Assembly (NCBI GenBank): GCA_947044405.1
Contig: CAMRHE010000169.1
Span: forward strand, 2,976,501-3,040,500
Reading direction: 5' to 3'
From: Leptodactylus fallax
Lineage: Eukaryota; Chordata; Amphibia; Anura; Leptodactylidae
DNA: 64,000 nucleotides
Positions within the stretch are counted from its first letter, which is position 1; every line of letters begins with the position of its first letter. This document shows, piece after piece, positions 10,812 through 22,829 of the stretch. Under the pieces are notes generated by a model that saw only the letters and a list, made by a program, of their open reading frames with translations, searched no databases and was not told the DNA's origin. Made by a program: the position numbers and the translations under genes.

Positions 10812-12442
10812 GAGTACAGACCAAAAGTTTGGACACACCTTCTCATTCCAAGAGTTTTCTGTATTTTCGTGACTATAAAAATTGTAGATTCACACTGAAG
10901 GCATCAAAACTATGAATTAACACATGTGGAATTATATACTTAACAAAAAAGTGTGAAACAACTGAAAATATGTCTTATATTCTAGGTTCTTCAAAGTAGC
11001 CACCTTTTGCTTTGATTACTGCTTTGCACACTCTTGGCATTCTCTTGATGAGCTTCAAGAGGTAGTCACCTGAAATGGTCTTCCAACAGTCTTGAAGGAG
11101 TTCCCATAGATGCTTAGCACTTGTTGGCCCTTTTGCCTTCACTCTGCGGCCCAGCTCACCCCAAACCATCTGGATTGGGTTCAGGTCTGGTGACTATGGA
11201 GGCCAGGTCATCTGGTGTAGCACCCCATCACTCTCCTTCTTGGTCAAATAGCCCTTACACAGTCTGGAGGTGTGTTTGGGGTCATTGTCCTGTTGAAAAA
11301 TAAATGATGGTCCAACTAAACGCAAACCGGATGGAATAGCATGCCGCTGCAAGATGCTGTGTTAACCATGCTGGTTCAGTATTCCTTCAATTTTGAATAA
11401 ATCCCCAACAGTGTCACCAGCAAAGCACCCCCACACCATCACACCTCCTCCTGCATGCTTCATGGTGGGAACCAGGCATGTAGAGTCCATTCGTTCACCT
11501 TTTCTGCGTCGCACAAAGACACGGTGGTTGGAACCAAAGATCTCAAATTTGGACTCATCAGACCAAAGCAAAGATTTCCACAGGTCTAATGTCCATTCCT
11601 TGTGTTCTTTAGCCCAAACAAGTCTCTTCTGCTTGTTGCCTGTCCTTAGCAGTGGTTTCCTAGCAGCTATTTTACCATGAAGGCCTGCTGCACACAGTCT
11701 CCTCTTAACAGTTGTTGTAGAGATGTGTCTGCTGCTAGAACTCTGTGTGGCATTGACCTGGTCTCTAATGTGAGCTGCTGTTAACCTGCTATTTCTGAGG
11801 CTGGTGACTCGGATGAACTTATCCTCCGCAGCAGAGGTGACTCTTGGTCTTCCTTTCCTGGGGCGGTCCTCATGTGAGCCAGTTTCTTTGTAGCGCTTGA
11901 TGGTTTTGGCCACTGCACTTGGGGACACTTTCAAAGTTTTTCCCAATTTTTCGGACTGACTGACCTTCATTTCTTAATGTAATGATGGCCACTCGTTTTT
12001 CTTTACTTAGCTGCTTTTTTCTTGCCATAATACAAATTCTAACACTCCATTCAGTAGGACTATCAGCTGTGTATCCACCTGACTTCTGAACAACACAACT
12101 GATGGTCCCAACCCCATTTATAAGGCAAGAAATCCCACTTATTAAACCTGACAGGGCAGACCTGTGAAGTGAAAACCATTTCAGGTGACTACTTCTTGAA
12201 GCTCATCAAGAGAATGCCAAGAGTGTGCAAAGCAGTAATCAAAGCAAAAGGTGGCTACTTTGAAGAACCTAGAATATAAGACATATTTTCAGTTGTTTCA
12301 CACTTTTTTGTTAAGTATATAATTCCACATGTGTTAATTTATAGTTTTGATGCCTTCAGTGTGAATCTACAATTTTTATAGTCATGAAAATACAGGAAAG
12401 TCTTGGAATGAGAAGGTGTGTCCAAACTTTTGGTCTGTACTG
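10812..12442 (-). mobile_element. Tc1/mariner element, family A, copy 1
   Basis: A 1,631-bp element. Long terminal inverted repeats of more than 200 bp start (C/G)AGTACAGACCAAAAGTTTG and end with the complement CAAACTTTTGGTCTGTACTG. The left flank is TA and the right flank is TG, probably a mutated TA target duplication. The transposase gene inside runs on the - strand. It is about 90% or more identical by eye to copy 2 at 20360-21981. Confidence 0.92.
10975..12028 (-). pseudogene. Broken Tc1-family transposase (copy 1)
   Basis: Reads from ATG at 12028 (MARKKQLSK) to TAA at 10975. An N-terminal paired-like helix-turn-helix region (SPSAVAKTIKRYKE) and an HRPRKGRPR-type basic hinge come first, then the DDE core with LLWSDESKFEIFG, FQQDNDPKHTS and NPIQMVWGEL. 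Lesions: a one-base insertion in a T run near 11937-11945 shifts frame, a stop replaces the codon just before 11362, another stop sits near 11193, and the third catalytic residue is Gln instead of Glu (NPIQ, about 11169-11180). It cannot make an active transposase. Confidence 0.9.
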
Positions 12443-12490
12443 TGTATGTATGTATGTATGTATATATATATATATATATACATATATAAA
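12443..12490. repeat. (TGTA)n/(TA)n microsatellite
   Basis: Simple repeat directly beside the right end of Tc1 copy 1. Confidence 0.85.
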
Positions 12491-14732
12491 TTTTAATATA
12501 AATTTACTTTCTAAACAGCACCACAGTATTCCAAGGAAAACTTTATAAGTTATACTACTCTTAAATAAAAAAAAAAAAAAAAATGTGGGACAGCAAAAGA
12601 AGTAAGCAGATGTTGCTTGCTATAACATCCATTAGACAGGTGTTCGTGGGATGTTAAAGGAGAGGGAAAACCTGTGATGACCTTTTCATCAGTGGACCTC
12701 TCTAACAAAGATGGATTGCGAACAGCAGACAACCTCTTCAAAATGCAGTAATAGATTAAAAACCGTTACTACAGTTATACAATTGTTTTACTGTGCCTAG
12801 ATCAGTGAGTCCAACACCCGCTACCTTCTTCAATCAGCTCTTTGTAGAGGTGGCAGTTCTCGGGTAAGCACTTCATTACATTTAGTCATCATGTGGCCAT
12901 ACTATAATTCAGTCTCGTTCAGCCACTATACAATGTACGACGCTGTGCTTGGTATTCGGCAAAGAAGCCGCAGCACGCCAAATGCTGTGGCGGGCCTTAT
13001 AAAACAGCTGATGGGCACAGGTTCCATGTGCCAACCCCCCCACTAATATTATATTCCAATAACATATTCCTAAATTTTAATCCAGGTTGTCTTATAGTAT
13101 GACATCTTATTTAGAGAATACCAGGAGGAACCAGAAGCAGGAACAAACTTTTTAAATATTTTTGTAGACTTACTTTACTTGTATGGATGCTTTATCCATA
13201 CACGCTACATACTTTCACCTTATACACTTTTTTTTCTTCACATTTCTGCCCTATATTATAATATACCTACAGTACCTCTCACCTTCCATATCTTCATTGT
13301 TGATCATTTTTGAGAGGTTTAATTAACTTTTTCATTTTTACTTTTACTAGGTCAATAAACATGGTTAAGAAAAGTTGTCAGACTTTTGGCAAAATTGACC
13401 ATATTAGCAGGATTCAGCCTGCATTGTAGTTATAGTGGAAGTGGATGCAGATATAGAAATGGCACCAGATCCTAGTTTTGGAGGGGCCAAAGGCAGAATA
13501 TAAAACTTTAAAAGGCACATGGCAGGTGAGGGACCTTGTTACAGATTTTGCACTGGTCGCAGGGGTTCCAGGCTGTCGCTGTTACACAGTCTAGGATATA
13601 CCATTCTGTCAGTTTGTTCAGTATTTGCTCTCTCGTGGCCATTTGTAAACAGTGACACTGGTTGTAGTCAAGGGTTGATCAATAGAAATAAAACATTGTT
13701 AACTGGAAACTAGTAGAATGTTGCCTGACTGCAAACAAAGCCCTATCCACACTGGGGTTAGAATACTGTACAGAAGATTTATAGCTAGCTGGAAAATATT
13801 TGCATAGCAGAGTAACTGGTGAGAAGATAGTCAGTGGATTGACACCTTTAGGTGATGCTGAACTGTAACTCCAAACAGATAGTAAGAATGATATAAATCG
13901 TCAATGACGATTGAGTCGTCAAATAAAGCAAACCGCCAATACAACAATAAACTCCCACACCATTATAAGCATCTCAAAACAACATTCTACATTGTTGAAG
14001 AGTTCAGTCTAGTTCCAGCCAAATACTGATGCAGAAAGAATCTGACTGATCATTCTGTAGATGGGAAGGATTTTTCTCTAATTGACGCTTGCTTCTAATT
14101 GCAAGTGGCCTCATTGGAAGGATTTCTTGGCATTTCCCTAGATAAAAAGATTAAAGGCTGAGCTTGGGTGTGCATCCAATTTAGCTAGATGTGACTCGTA
14201 TTAGCAACAATCAGCAATTTGCATATAATTTGCAAAGTGTGTTTAATACAATATGTATAACCAACAGCTGTCAGTGAAGAATGTGAAGTGACAAACAGGA
14301 TGTGCTTAATATTCTGTATTAGCATTGCAGACTAGGATAGGAAACTTGTCAGTAGGTGAATTCACACAGATAGGACTATCTTTTTTTTACATTGAATGTG
14401 AATAATTCCTTTTATAGTACTGACTGTCAGCCACTCACTGCTCTGTTCATGACTGAAAGTACTCGGTTACCATGTTTATGATCAATTGAATTGTGTGCAG
14501 TTCTATATCTTGTACACCCACCCATAACCGCTTTTTCCCTAGTGTAGCACTTTGATTCTGACATTTTATTTTTAGCTATCTGGTCTTAATCGGTAATTCA
14601 CTGATATCACTGCCTACAATGACTAAGATGCAGAGAGTTCTTTATAATTTTGGTGCATCTTGGGAAGTCCATGCACCAGAAACTGAAATCTACTCCACAA
14701 TTACCTAAGTCAGTGTGCTAGGTAAGTAATGT
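12491..14732. other. MCF2L2 intron with decayed repeats
   Basis: Holds an 18-base A run near 12566, a fragment of the 'ggccatcaatatta'-associated family near 12850-13050 (CTATACAATGTACGACGCTG, compare 55150) and a decayed hAT-like copy at 13455-13596. No host exon is visible. Confidence 0.5.
13455..13596. repeat. Decayed copy of the 10317-10496 hAT-like MITE
   Basis: GACCTTGTTACAGATTTTGC followed by ACTGGTCGCAGG and GCTGTTACAC follows the right half of the element at 10317-10496 (CCTATTACAAATTTTGCACT, then GTTACACC). Ends are not preserved. Confidence 0.45.
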
Positions 14733-14990
14733 TAGGCTAGGTTCACATGGTGGAATTTTAACGGCAGAACCTACTGTAAAAATTCTGTCTCCCATTCACT
14801 TCAATGAGAGCCAGATGCTTCATTTACCATGAGCTGAAAAAAATCAAAAGTTAGCATCCTGCTCAGGGTTTGGATAGATTTCCGGTGAATGGAAGCAGAA
14901 AAGCTTTCTGCCACCAGCAGGAAGAGTTCCATAGCAGATTTTGTATGATGGCTTACACCGCAAATTCCTCCATGTGAAGGCTACACCCCT
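14733..14990. repeat. MITE of the 'GGTTCACA' family
   Basis: Begins TTAGGCTAGGTTCACATGGT and ends near CCTCCATGTGAAGGCTACAC, giving inverted ends of the same type as 31659-31905 and 52099-52347. Confidence 0.55.
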
Positions 14991-15364
14991 CTCCACTTAC
15001 ACCAGTGTGACCAGGCTGAAGCTGCCCCCCGCCCCCATGACTACTGAGGATAATTTACTTATGACTTTTTAAGCTTTCAAACATTTATATCTTCATTTTG
15101 CTGTAACAGAAAGATTACAAACAGGGATCAATGGAAAGAGAATTACTTAATCCTAAACATGATGACTCCAGTTTATAGGAGGAAAAAAACACCTGAAAGG
15201 TTACCTTTTAAGACTGGGCAACAAGGGAAATAGTAGACTTTATATTACATGTGTGTGATATATATAATTATTCTTTGACTACACCAAAATCTAAATATTA
15301 GTTTTAGGTAAAGTTCCCCTTTAGCTAGCAGTAACAGTGCTCTATATCATTTTGCCGCTTCTAA

Positions 15365-17058
15365 GTGTATAGACCAGAATTAGGCCAGAAGGGAACTGAA
15401 GGTAACAACAACCCACTAAATGAAAACCAAACAATTAGCCACATAATGCTTCTCACTATAATCACTGTTGTCCTTCCCATACTTGTAAAAACCACTCTAC
15501 CATCCCAAACCAGCCATGTCACTAAGAATATCTTTATCTCTCCATCTATTCTACCCCACCATCTGACCTTCTCTGCACAGATACTCACAAACCTTCAAGC
15601 TTTCCGCCCCAGAAACCCACAACCTCCCCACACTCTCTCCTACTTACACCTGCTATTCCTCTCCCTGCTACTCCTCACTTCTGGCGACATATCTCCCAAT
15701 CCTGGAGCACCCCAGCACTTCCCTGCTGTTGGATCTTTCCACACAACCGGCAACAGCGCACCCTTAAATCTTACCCCTATCTTACCGGCTCCTGCCCCTC
15801 CCCGGTGCATTATGGAACGCTCGCTCTGTATGCAACAAATTTGACTATATCCACGACCTCTTCATTTTTCATAAATTATATCATTTCTCAGTATCACAGA
15901 AATGTGGATAACACCCTTAGACACCACCTCCCCTGCTGCCCTCTCCTATGGAGGTCTGCAATTCTCGCACACTCCACGCCCCAACAATAAACCTGGTGGA
16001 GGTGTAGGTGTACTCCTGTCTGCTGATTGCTCCTTTGCCCCAATCCAACCGCTACCTGCTCTCACCCTCCTTTCCTTTGAAGTGCACTCTGTTCGCATTT
16101 ACTTGCCCTCCAACCTCCAACTGGCCGTCATATCGACCGCAAGGACCTACTGCTGCCTTTATCGACCACTTCACCACCTGGCTATTGCACTTCCTATCCA
16201 CAGACACCCCCACCATCATCATGGGTGATTTTAACATTCCCATTAACACAAACCACCCCTCCGCTTCCAGTCTCTTGTCCCTCACTACCTCCTTTGGTCT
16301 CTCTCAATGTTCCTCCTCTGCCACCCACACAAAAGGACACACGCTGGACCTAATATTCACCCGCCTCTGCTCTCTAGTCAACCTCTCCGTCCACGCTCTC
16401 TGACCACAACCTGCTGACATTCTCTGCCCTCTCCTCTGTAATAGACCCTCCAACCCCTAAGCCAACACGCCCCCGCAGAAACCTTAATCACCTTGACATC
16501 CGCACGCTCTCAGACTCTCTCCTACCACTCGCTGACATAATCTCACTCCAGGATGTAGATACCGCCACTGACTTCCACAATACCACCATTACCTCAGCCC
16601 TTGACTCTGTAGCCCCCTTCACTAACACCAGAGCCCGATCGATCAATAGGCAACCCTGGCACACTGACCTGACTAAAAAACTGAGACGTGCCTCACGGGT
16701 TGCAGAACGCCTCTGGAAGAAAAGCCACTCCCAGGAGGACTTCCTTAGGTACAAAGAGGCAGTACTCACATTCAAGAACGCACTCACCTCTGCAAAGCAG
16801 GTCTACTTCACCACACTAATATCTACCCTATCCCGCAACCCCAAACAGCTATTCACTACCTTCAACTCCCTTCTCCGTCCTCCTGCGCCCCCTCCAACAT
16901 CACTTATCACAGCTGATGACTTTGCCTCTTATTTCAAAAGCAAAATTGACACCATCAGAGACAGTCTCACCCTACACCCCCAACAACCACTCTACCCAAC
17001 TGTCCTGTGCTCTTCATCTTTAACCTGTTTCTCCACTGTCACTGATGAAAAGCTCTAA
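15365..17058 (+). pseudogene. L2 ORF2 N-terminal part, AP endonuclease (broken)
   Basis: The frame moves between segments. SGDISPNPGAP near 15680-15715 is the usual start of the L2/CR1 ORF2 protein. A gap and frameshift near 15800-15900 follow, then PRPNNKPGGGVGVLLS (about 15975-16020), IIMGDFNIP (about 16215-16245, the endonuclease GDFN motif) and HTLDLIFTR (about 16340-16365). A frame change near 16400 gives SDHNLLTF, the conserved SDH of this endonuclease family, and the connector runs to a stop at 17056-17058. It is inactive because of multiple frameshifts. Confidence 0.8.
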
Positions 17059-18563
17059 TTTCTAAATCCCACCTCACCTCTTGCGTTCTTGACCCCATCC
17101 AGTCACACCTCATCCCCAAACTCACTGAAGTCATTACTCCTGCCCTAAACCATCTCTTCAACCTATCCCTAACCAATGGATCCTTCCCTTCCACCTTCAA
17201 ACATGCTACCGTCACCCCTATACTTAAGAAAACCTCCCTCGACCCGTCCTCTCCAGCCAACTATCGCCCCATCTCACTGCTCCCGTACGCCTCTAAACTG
17301 CTGGAACAACACGTCCACTCCGAACTATCCTCCTATCTCTCGTCCAATGTGCTCTTTGACAGACTACAGTCAGGCTTCAGACCCCATCACTCCACAGAAA
17401 CTGCCTTAACCAAGGTCACTAATGACTTTTTAACTGCCAAACGTCACTACTCTGTCCTCCTCCTCCTCGACCTATCCTCTGCCTTTGACACAGTCGACCA
17501 TTTCTTCCTGTTAGAAACGCTTTCATCCCTTGGCATCTCTGACCTGGCCCTTTCCTGGATCTCCTCATACCTCACCAACCGCACATTCAGCGTCTTCCAC
17601 TTGCACACCACCTCCCTGCCACGCCCTCTTTCTGTAGGTGTCCCCCAAGGTTCCCTCCTAGGACCCCTCCTGTTCTCCATCTACACCCTTGGCCTTTGCC
17701 AACTCATAGAATACCATGGTTTCCATTACCATTGCTATGCTGACGACACCCATATATATCTCTCTGGACCAGACATTACCTCCCTGTTGTCCAGAGTCCC
17801 AGAATGTCTAGCAGCCATAGCCTCCTTTCTCTCCTCCCGCTTTCACAAACTCAACATGGAGAAAACTGAGTTCATAATCTTCACCCCTCCACGCACGACC
17901 CCCCTACCTGACCCATCTATCAAAATTAATGGAACCACTCTCACCCAAGTCCCACAGGCCCGCTGCCTTGGGATAACCTTAGACTCTGACCTATCCTTCA
18001 AGCCGCATATTCAAACCCTCAACACCTCCTGCCGCCTCCAACTCAAGAACATCCACCGAATCCGCTCCTTCCTCACCCCTGAAACTACAAAGATGCTAGT
18101 TCAAACCCTCATAATCACCCGCTTAGACTACTGTAACACTCTTCTCCATGGCCTCCCAGCAAACACTCTCGCCCCCCTCCAGTCCACCTTAAACTGTGCT
18201 GCTCGCCTAATACTCCTCTCCCCCCGTTCTTCATCGGCCGCTCCTTTCTGCCAATCCCTTCACTGGCTACCCATCGCCCAGCGAATAGAGTTCAAACTAC
18301 TAACGCTGACATACAAAGCCATCCACAACCTGTCCCCTCCATATATCTCCGACCTAGTCTCCCACTACCTGCCCGCACGTAACCTCCGATTCTCCAAAGA
18401 CCTTCTACTCCGTTTTGCTCTTATCCACTCTTCACACAAATGTCTCGAAGACGTCTCCCGTGCATCCCCCATACTCTGGAACTCATTACCAAGACACATA
18501 AGACTGACCCCCACAGTCACAAGCTTCAAGAATGCCCTGAAGAAGGCCTACAACCTCCAATAA
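17059..18563 (+). pseudogene. L2 reverse transcriptase domain (long open remnant)
   Basis: An open stretch of 404 codons from 17349 preserves the RT core: [30 protein letters not shown] (motif A aspartate), [15 protein letters not shown] (motif B) and [10 protein letters not shown] (motif C, catalytic YADD intact). The region just upstream in another frame ([20 protein letters not shown], about 17215-17275) is the RT start, so at least one frameshift separates it. The C-terminal part ends [12 protein letters not shown]. Length and motifs fit an L2 ORF2 C-terminus. Confidence 0.85.
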
Positions 18564-18926
18564 CGCTACTGTCACCACACCACCATCTGAACAGCCTCTC
18601 CCCTCACCTTCTGTCTCTTCCCTCAGACTGTAAGCCCTTGCGGGCAGGGCCCTCTATCCCACTGTACTAGTTGGTCACTGTTTGTATTATCTGTTTTGTA
18701 TATCTGGTGTACTGTATGTAAATCCGCAAATGTAAAGCACCATGGAATTAATGGTGCTATAAAAATAAATAATATAATAATAATAATAATAATAATTTTT
18801 GATTCTGTTCTTTCAATTGCCTATTATAGAAAAGCAACCAACTAACCAATGCTTGCACTTGTTACCCATTTACAGATGTTTCCATGTCACTCGACAAGTG
18901 CCCTATAGTTTAAAAATCCATCTTAC

Positions 18927-19104
18927 CCAGTGATGTTGGCCTAACTGTTTTAGGAGATGCCCTTTTTGGAGATGATTCTGGATGAGGAGCTACGGGCTGG
19001 ACAGGCCTTGTTTGTTTGGCTGCCAGCTTCTTCAAGCTTGCTTGTCTCTTCTCAAACATTTCCTGAACATCGGCCAACTTCTGTAGTACTTTCTGAACAC
19101 TTGC
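18927..19104 (-). CDS. MCF2L2: MCF2L2 exon J (end of spectrin region, start of linker)
   Basis: A 178-nt exon with acceptor CTTCCAG and donor GTAAGA, entered in phase 0 and left in phase 1. It encodes ASVQKVLQKLADVQEMFEKR, then KLAAKQTRPVQPVAPHPESS, nearly identical to human MCF2L2 in the latter stretch. It closes the helical spectrin-like region and begins the flexible proline/serine-rich linker. Its acceptor and first ~18 bases are duplicated upstream at 19784-19803. Confidence 0.93.
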
Positions 19105-19267
19105 CTGGAAGCCATGAATAAATTATAGGTAAAGGTATAATAAACAGCAAGTAATATCACCCCACCCGTTACACATTCTCCACTACAGTCGACATTGCTC
19201 TTGCTTGATCATATTGCGCTGTTCACATTGGCAATGAATTGACATATCATATATGAGTCAAGTGAGG
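19087..19267. repeat. Original segment of a local direct duplication
   Basis: Covers the first 18 bases of MCF2L2 exon J, its splice acceptor and about 160 bp of intron. A second copy lies at 19784-20009 in the same orientation with roughly 90% identity by eye. Confidence 0.85.
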
Positions 19268-19783
19268 GCACAACGCTTCTTCCCCCTCATTTCGGCACAA
19301 CTCCTGGGTGCATTTATTATCTTCTAACATGTCGACTGGTATGTGGACATGGTACATTTGATTGATTTATGTGCATAAGATCTTATTATGGTCATTAAGG
19401 AGCTTTACATAGGAGCAAGCTAGTTCAATTCATATAAATTGCATATCTCTTACTATTTCTCAGACAATTGGCACATTGTTTCTATTTTATCCTTGTGCAC
19501 TTTATGCATTTGTACCTTGGTAGTATCCGTATATATTTATATGTCGATTTAATATACTAGTCATATGATCTTTTTTCACTTTACTGTTAATACTGCAGGA
19601 GTGTAGTCCTCAAAAAAGAAGGGGAGGGTGAGACTCTATTTTACTGTACACGCTGTTTTCCACCTGCGTGCTTGTTGGCACAACCTTATGACTATACTAT
19701 ATATGTATGTTTATGATATTTTAATAATAAATTCATAATTTTTTCTATATACTTAGTATTCATAAACTTTTTTGTAGGTTTGT

Positions 19784-20009
19784 TACTTTCTGAACACTTG
19801 CCTGGAATCCATGAAGAAATTAAAGGTAAAGGTATAATAAATAGGAAGTAATATCACCCCACCCTTTACACATTCTCCACTACAGTCATCATTGCTCTTG
19901 CTTGATCATGTTGTGCGGTTCACATTTTTTCTTTTTTTGGTTTGTCTAGTGGAAAGGAATCCTCACATTGGCAATAAATTGACATATATCATATATGTGT
20001 CGAGTGAGG
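19784..20009. repeat. Duplicate copy carrying a decoy splice acceptor
   Basis: Starts TACTTTCTGAACACTTGCCT and continues ACACATTCTCCACTACAGTC, as at 19087-19267, but holds an extra ~41 bp block near 19927-19967. On the - strand it reproduces the exon J acceptor (AG at 19803-19802) and 18 exon bases, then runs into unrelated intron. It lies upstream of the true acceptor in transcription order. Confidence 0.85.
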
Positions 20010-20214
20010 TTACTTGTGTCTTCTGGTTACAGCTTAATGTCTCTGACCCTTCTTTAAGAGTGATGGCAACCCCCCCCCCCCTTAAGTTTTAGGTCCCATG
20101 AAAACTGCTAGCCTGGTTATATATAGTATAACTAGACTTTATCACCCTATGGAAAAGGCAGATTCGAGAGCTTTGGGAAAATGAAGAACTGATAGAAGGG
20201 CAGGAGTAACATGT

Positions 20215-20359
20215 AAGAATAATAAAAGGAGAACTGTGGTGTACGCAGAAGACTGCCAATCAATGTTTGGGTGGGCTAAGCAGGACTCAAACTGCCTCTC
20301 CTAGGAGTTCTGCCAGGATTTACTCTGCTTTTTACTCAGAAATCCTGCTCCACATAATA
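20215..20359. repeat. Palindromic MITE P1, part left of Tc1 insertion
   Basis: CTCTCCTAGGAGTTCTGCCA followed by GGATTTACTCTG and AGAAATCCTGCTCCA matches 2259-2315 of the first P1 copy. The match resumes after the Tc1 element at about 21984-22028 with ATATTGCAGAGCTCAGCTTC. Confidence 0.7.
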
Positions 20360-21981
20360 CAGTACAGACCAAAAGTTTGGACACACCTTCTCATTCCAAG
20401 AGTTTTCTGTATTTTCATGACTATAAAAATTGTAGATTCACACTGAAGGCATCAAAACTATGAATTAACACATGTGGAATTATATACTTCACAAAAAAGT
20501 GTGAAACAACTGAAAATATGTCTTATATTCTAGGTTCTTCAAAGTAGCCACCTTTTGCTTTGATTACTGCTTTGCACACTCTTGGCATTCTCTTGATGAG
20601 CTTCAAGAGGTAGTCACCTGAAATGGTCTTCCAACAGTCTTGAAGGAGTTCTCAGAGATGCTTAGCACTTGTTGGCCCTTTTGCCTTCACTCTGGGGTCC
20701 AGCTCACCCCAAACCATCTCAATTGGGTTCAGGTCTGGTGACTGTGGAGGCCAGGTCATCTGGCGTAGCACCCCATCACTCTCCTTCTTGGTCAAATAGC
20801 CCTTACACAGTCTGGAGGTGTGTTTGGGGTCATTGTCCTGTTGAAAAATAAATGATGGTCCAACTAAACGCAAACCAGATGGAATAGCATGCCGCTGCAA
20901 GATGCTGTGGTAACCATGCTGGTTCAGTATTCCTTCAATTTTGAATAAATCCCCAACAGTGTCACCAGCAAAGCACCCCCACACCTCCTCCTCCATGCTT
21001 CACGGTGGGAACCAGGCATGTAGAGTCCATTCGTTCACCTTTTCTGCGTCGCACAAAGACACGGTGGTTGGAACCAAAGATCTCAAATTTGGACTCATCA
21101 GACCAAAGCACAGATTTCCACAGGTCTAATGTCCATTCCTTGTGTTCTTTAGCCCAAACAAGTCTCTTCTGCTTGTTGCCTGTGCTTAGCAGTGGTTTCC
21201 TAGCAGCTATTTTACCATGAAGGCCTGCTGCACACAGTCTCCTCTTAACAGTTGTTGTAGAGATGTGTCTGCTGCTAGAACTCTGTGTGGCATTGACCTG
21301 GTCTCTAATCTGAGCTGCTGTTAACCTGCGATTTCTGAGGCTGGTGACTCGGATGAACTTATCCTCCACAGCAGAGGTGACTCTTGGTCTTCCTTTCCTG
21401 GGGCGGTCCTCATGTGAGCCAGTTTCTTTGTAGCGCTTGATGGTTTTGGCCACTGCACTTGGGGACACTTTCAAAGTTTTCCCAATTTTTAGGACTGACT
21501 GACCTTCATTTCTTAAAGTAATGATGGCCACTTGTTTTTCTTTACTTAGCTGCTTTTTTCTTGCCATAATACAAATTCTAACATTCCATTCAGTAGGACT
21601 ATCAGCTGTGTAGCCACCTGACTTCTGAACAACACAACTGATGGTCCCAACCCCATTTATAAGGCAAGAAATCCCACTTATTAAACCTGACAGGGGACGC
21701 CTGTGAAGTGAAAACAATTTCAGGTGACTACCTCTTGAAGCTCATCAAGAGAATGCCAAGAGTGTGCAAAGCAGTAATCAAAGCAAAAGGTGGCTACTTT
21801 GAAGAACCTAAAATATAAGACATATTTTCAGTTGTTTCACACTTTTTTGTTAAGTATATAATTCCACATGTGTTAATTCATAGTTTTGATGCCTTCAGTG
21901 TGAATCTACAATTTTTATAGTCATGAAAATACAGAAAACTCTTGGAATGAGAAGGTGTGTCCATACTTTTGGTCTGTACTG
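20360..21981 (-). mobile_element. Tc1/mariner element, family A, copy 2
   Basis: A 1,622-bp element with clean ends: CAGTACAGACCAAAAGTTTG at the left and the inverted complement ending TCTGTACTG at the right, flanked by TA on both sides, the standard Tc1 target duplication. Inverted repeats exceed 200 bp. It is inserted in a P1 MITE. Confidence 0.95.
20523..21567 (-). pseudogene. Broken Tc1-family transposase (copy 2)
   Basis: Same gene as in copy 1, from MARKKQLSKEK (21567) to the TAA at 20523. The helix-turn-helix (SPSAVAKTIKRYKE), VLWSDESKFEIFG, FQQDNDPKHTS and NPIEMVWGEL are all readable, so the catalytic D, D and E survive. Lesions: an 8-base deletion relative to copy 1 near 20985 shifts frame, and a TGA stop at about 20652 removes the last ~40 residues. 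It is non-functional, with lesions different from copy 1. Confidence 0.9.
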
Positions 21982-22364
21982 TATATGTGTATATATTGCA
22001 GAGCTCAGCTTCTCTCCCTTTATCATATGCAACATTTAAATAGAGCAGTTATCACAGGTTCACTTTAATGGAGACTTTATAAGTGAAGAATACATGGCAA
22101 GACACTCATACTCAAACCTAGTCACTGCCTATCTCCTTGATGTACCTAAGCCTACTGTAGTTTACTTCCAGCTTTAAACTCAGGCACGTCATATTAAAAT
22201 TCATATGCTCATAAAATAAATATTTTGAACCATTGTGTGTAAAATCAACGGTAAAAAAGAATGAAAGCCACATAACTGTCTCAGAAGTCTATAATGTACT
22301 ATATTTCAGGATAGCACAGGATGTCCCATGCCTGACGACATGTAGTATCAGAAGTTCTTCTTAC

Positions 22365-22556
22365 CTTTACTTCAGCAGTGAGGATAACTTCATACTTGTG
22401 GTAAAAATCAGTAGGATTGGACAGCTGGTGCACCTTTGAACTACCAATGAATTTCTCAATATCTCGTAAAGCTGACTCTGCGCCATCCTGTGACTGACAC
22501 TTATCCACAGCTTGAGAGGCGAGCAGGTAGATTCCATCTTCGCACCACTGGTTAGC
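22365..22556 (-). CDS. MCF2L2: MCF2L2 exon I (spectrin-like region)
   Basis: A 192-nt exon, phase 0 at both ends, with acceptor GGTTACAG and donor GTAAGAAG. It encodes ANQWCEDGIYLLASQAVDKC, then QSQDGAESALRDIEKF, and ends ILTAEVK. It matches human MCF2L2 (QWCEAGIYLLASQAVDKCQS) closely. Length and phase equal exon H, as expected for a repeated helical region. Confidence 0.95.
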
Positions 22557-22829
22557 CTGTAACCAAACAGAGAGAATGGAAGAACAAAGCAATATTCATC
22601 TACAAGGAACAGAATCTGAGATTGCCCCAAAATAACAATTAGCAAGAGTCCAGTTTTAGGCTTTGTTTGCACATTTTGGTTTTGATGCGTGGTATAAATC
22701 CTAACCTGAGCAAAAGTATAAAAGGATAGATTTTACTTCATCCTTTTTTTTTTTTTGCTATAGATGCCTATCTAATTGTGACTATCATATGCATTATTAG
22801 TTGTATTGATATGTAGAAATATGTTCCTT

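Larger units (their letters stand above)
15365..18796 (+). mobile_element. L2-type non-LTR retrotransposon (5' end uncertain)
   Basis: A LINE about 3.4 kb long with the order endonuclease then reverse transcriptase. The 3' UTR has CTGTAAGCCCTTGCGGGCAG and TGTAAAGCACCATGGAATTA, then TGCTATAAAAATAAATAA and a run of ATA/TAA triplets. This tail is characteristic of L2/CR1-group LINEs and the SINEs that use them. Unusually C-rich sense-strand composition sets it apart from the AT-rich intron. It is in the opposite orientation to MCF2L2. Confidence 0.85.
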
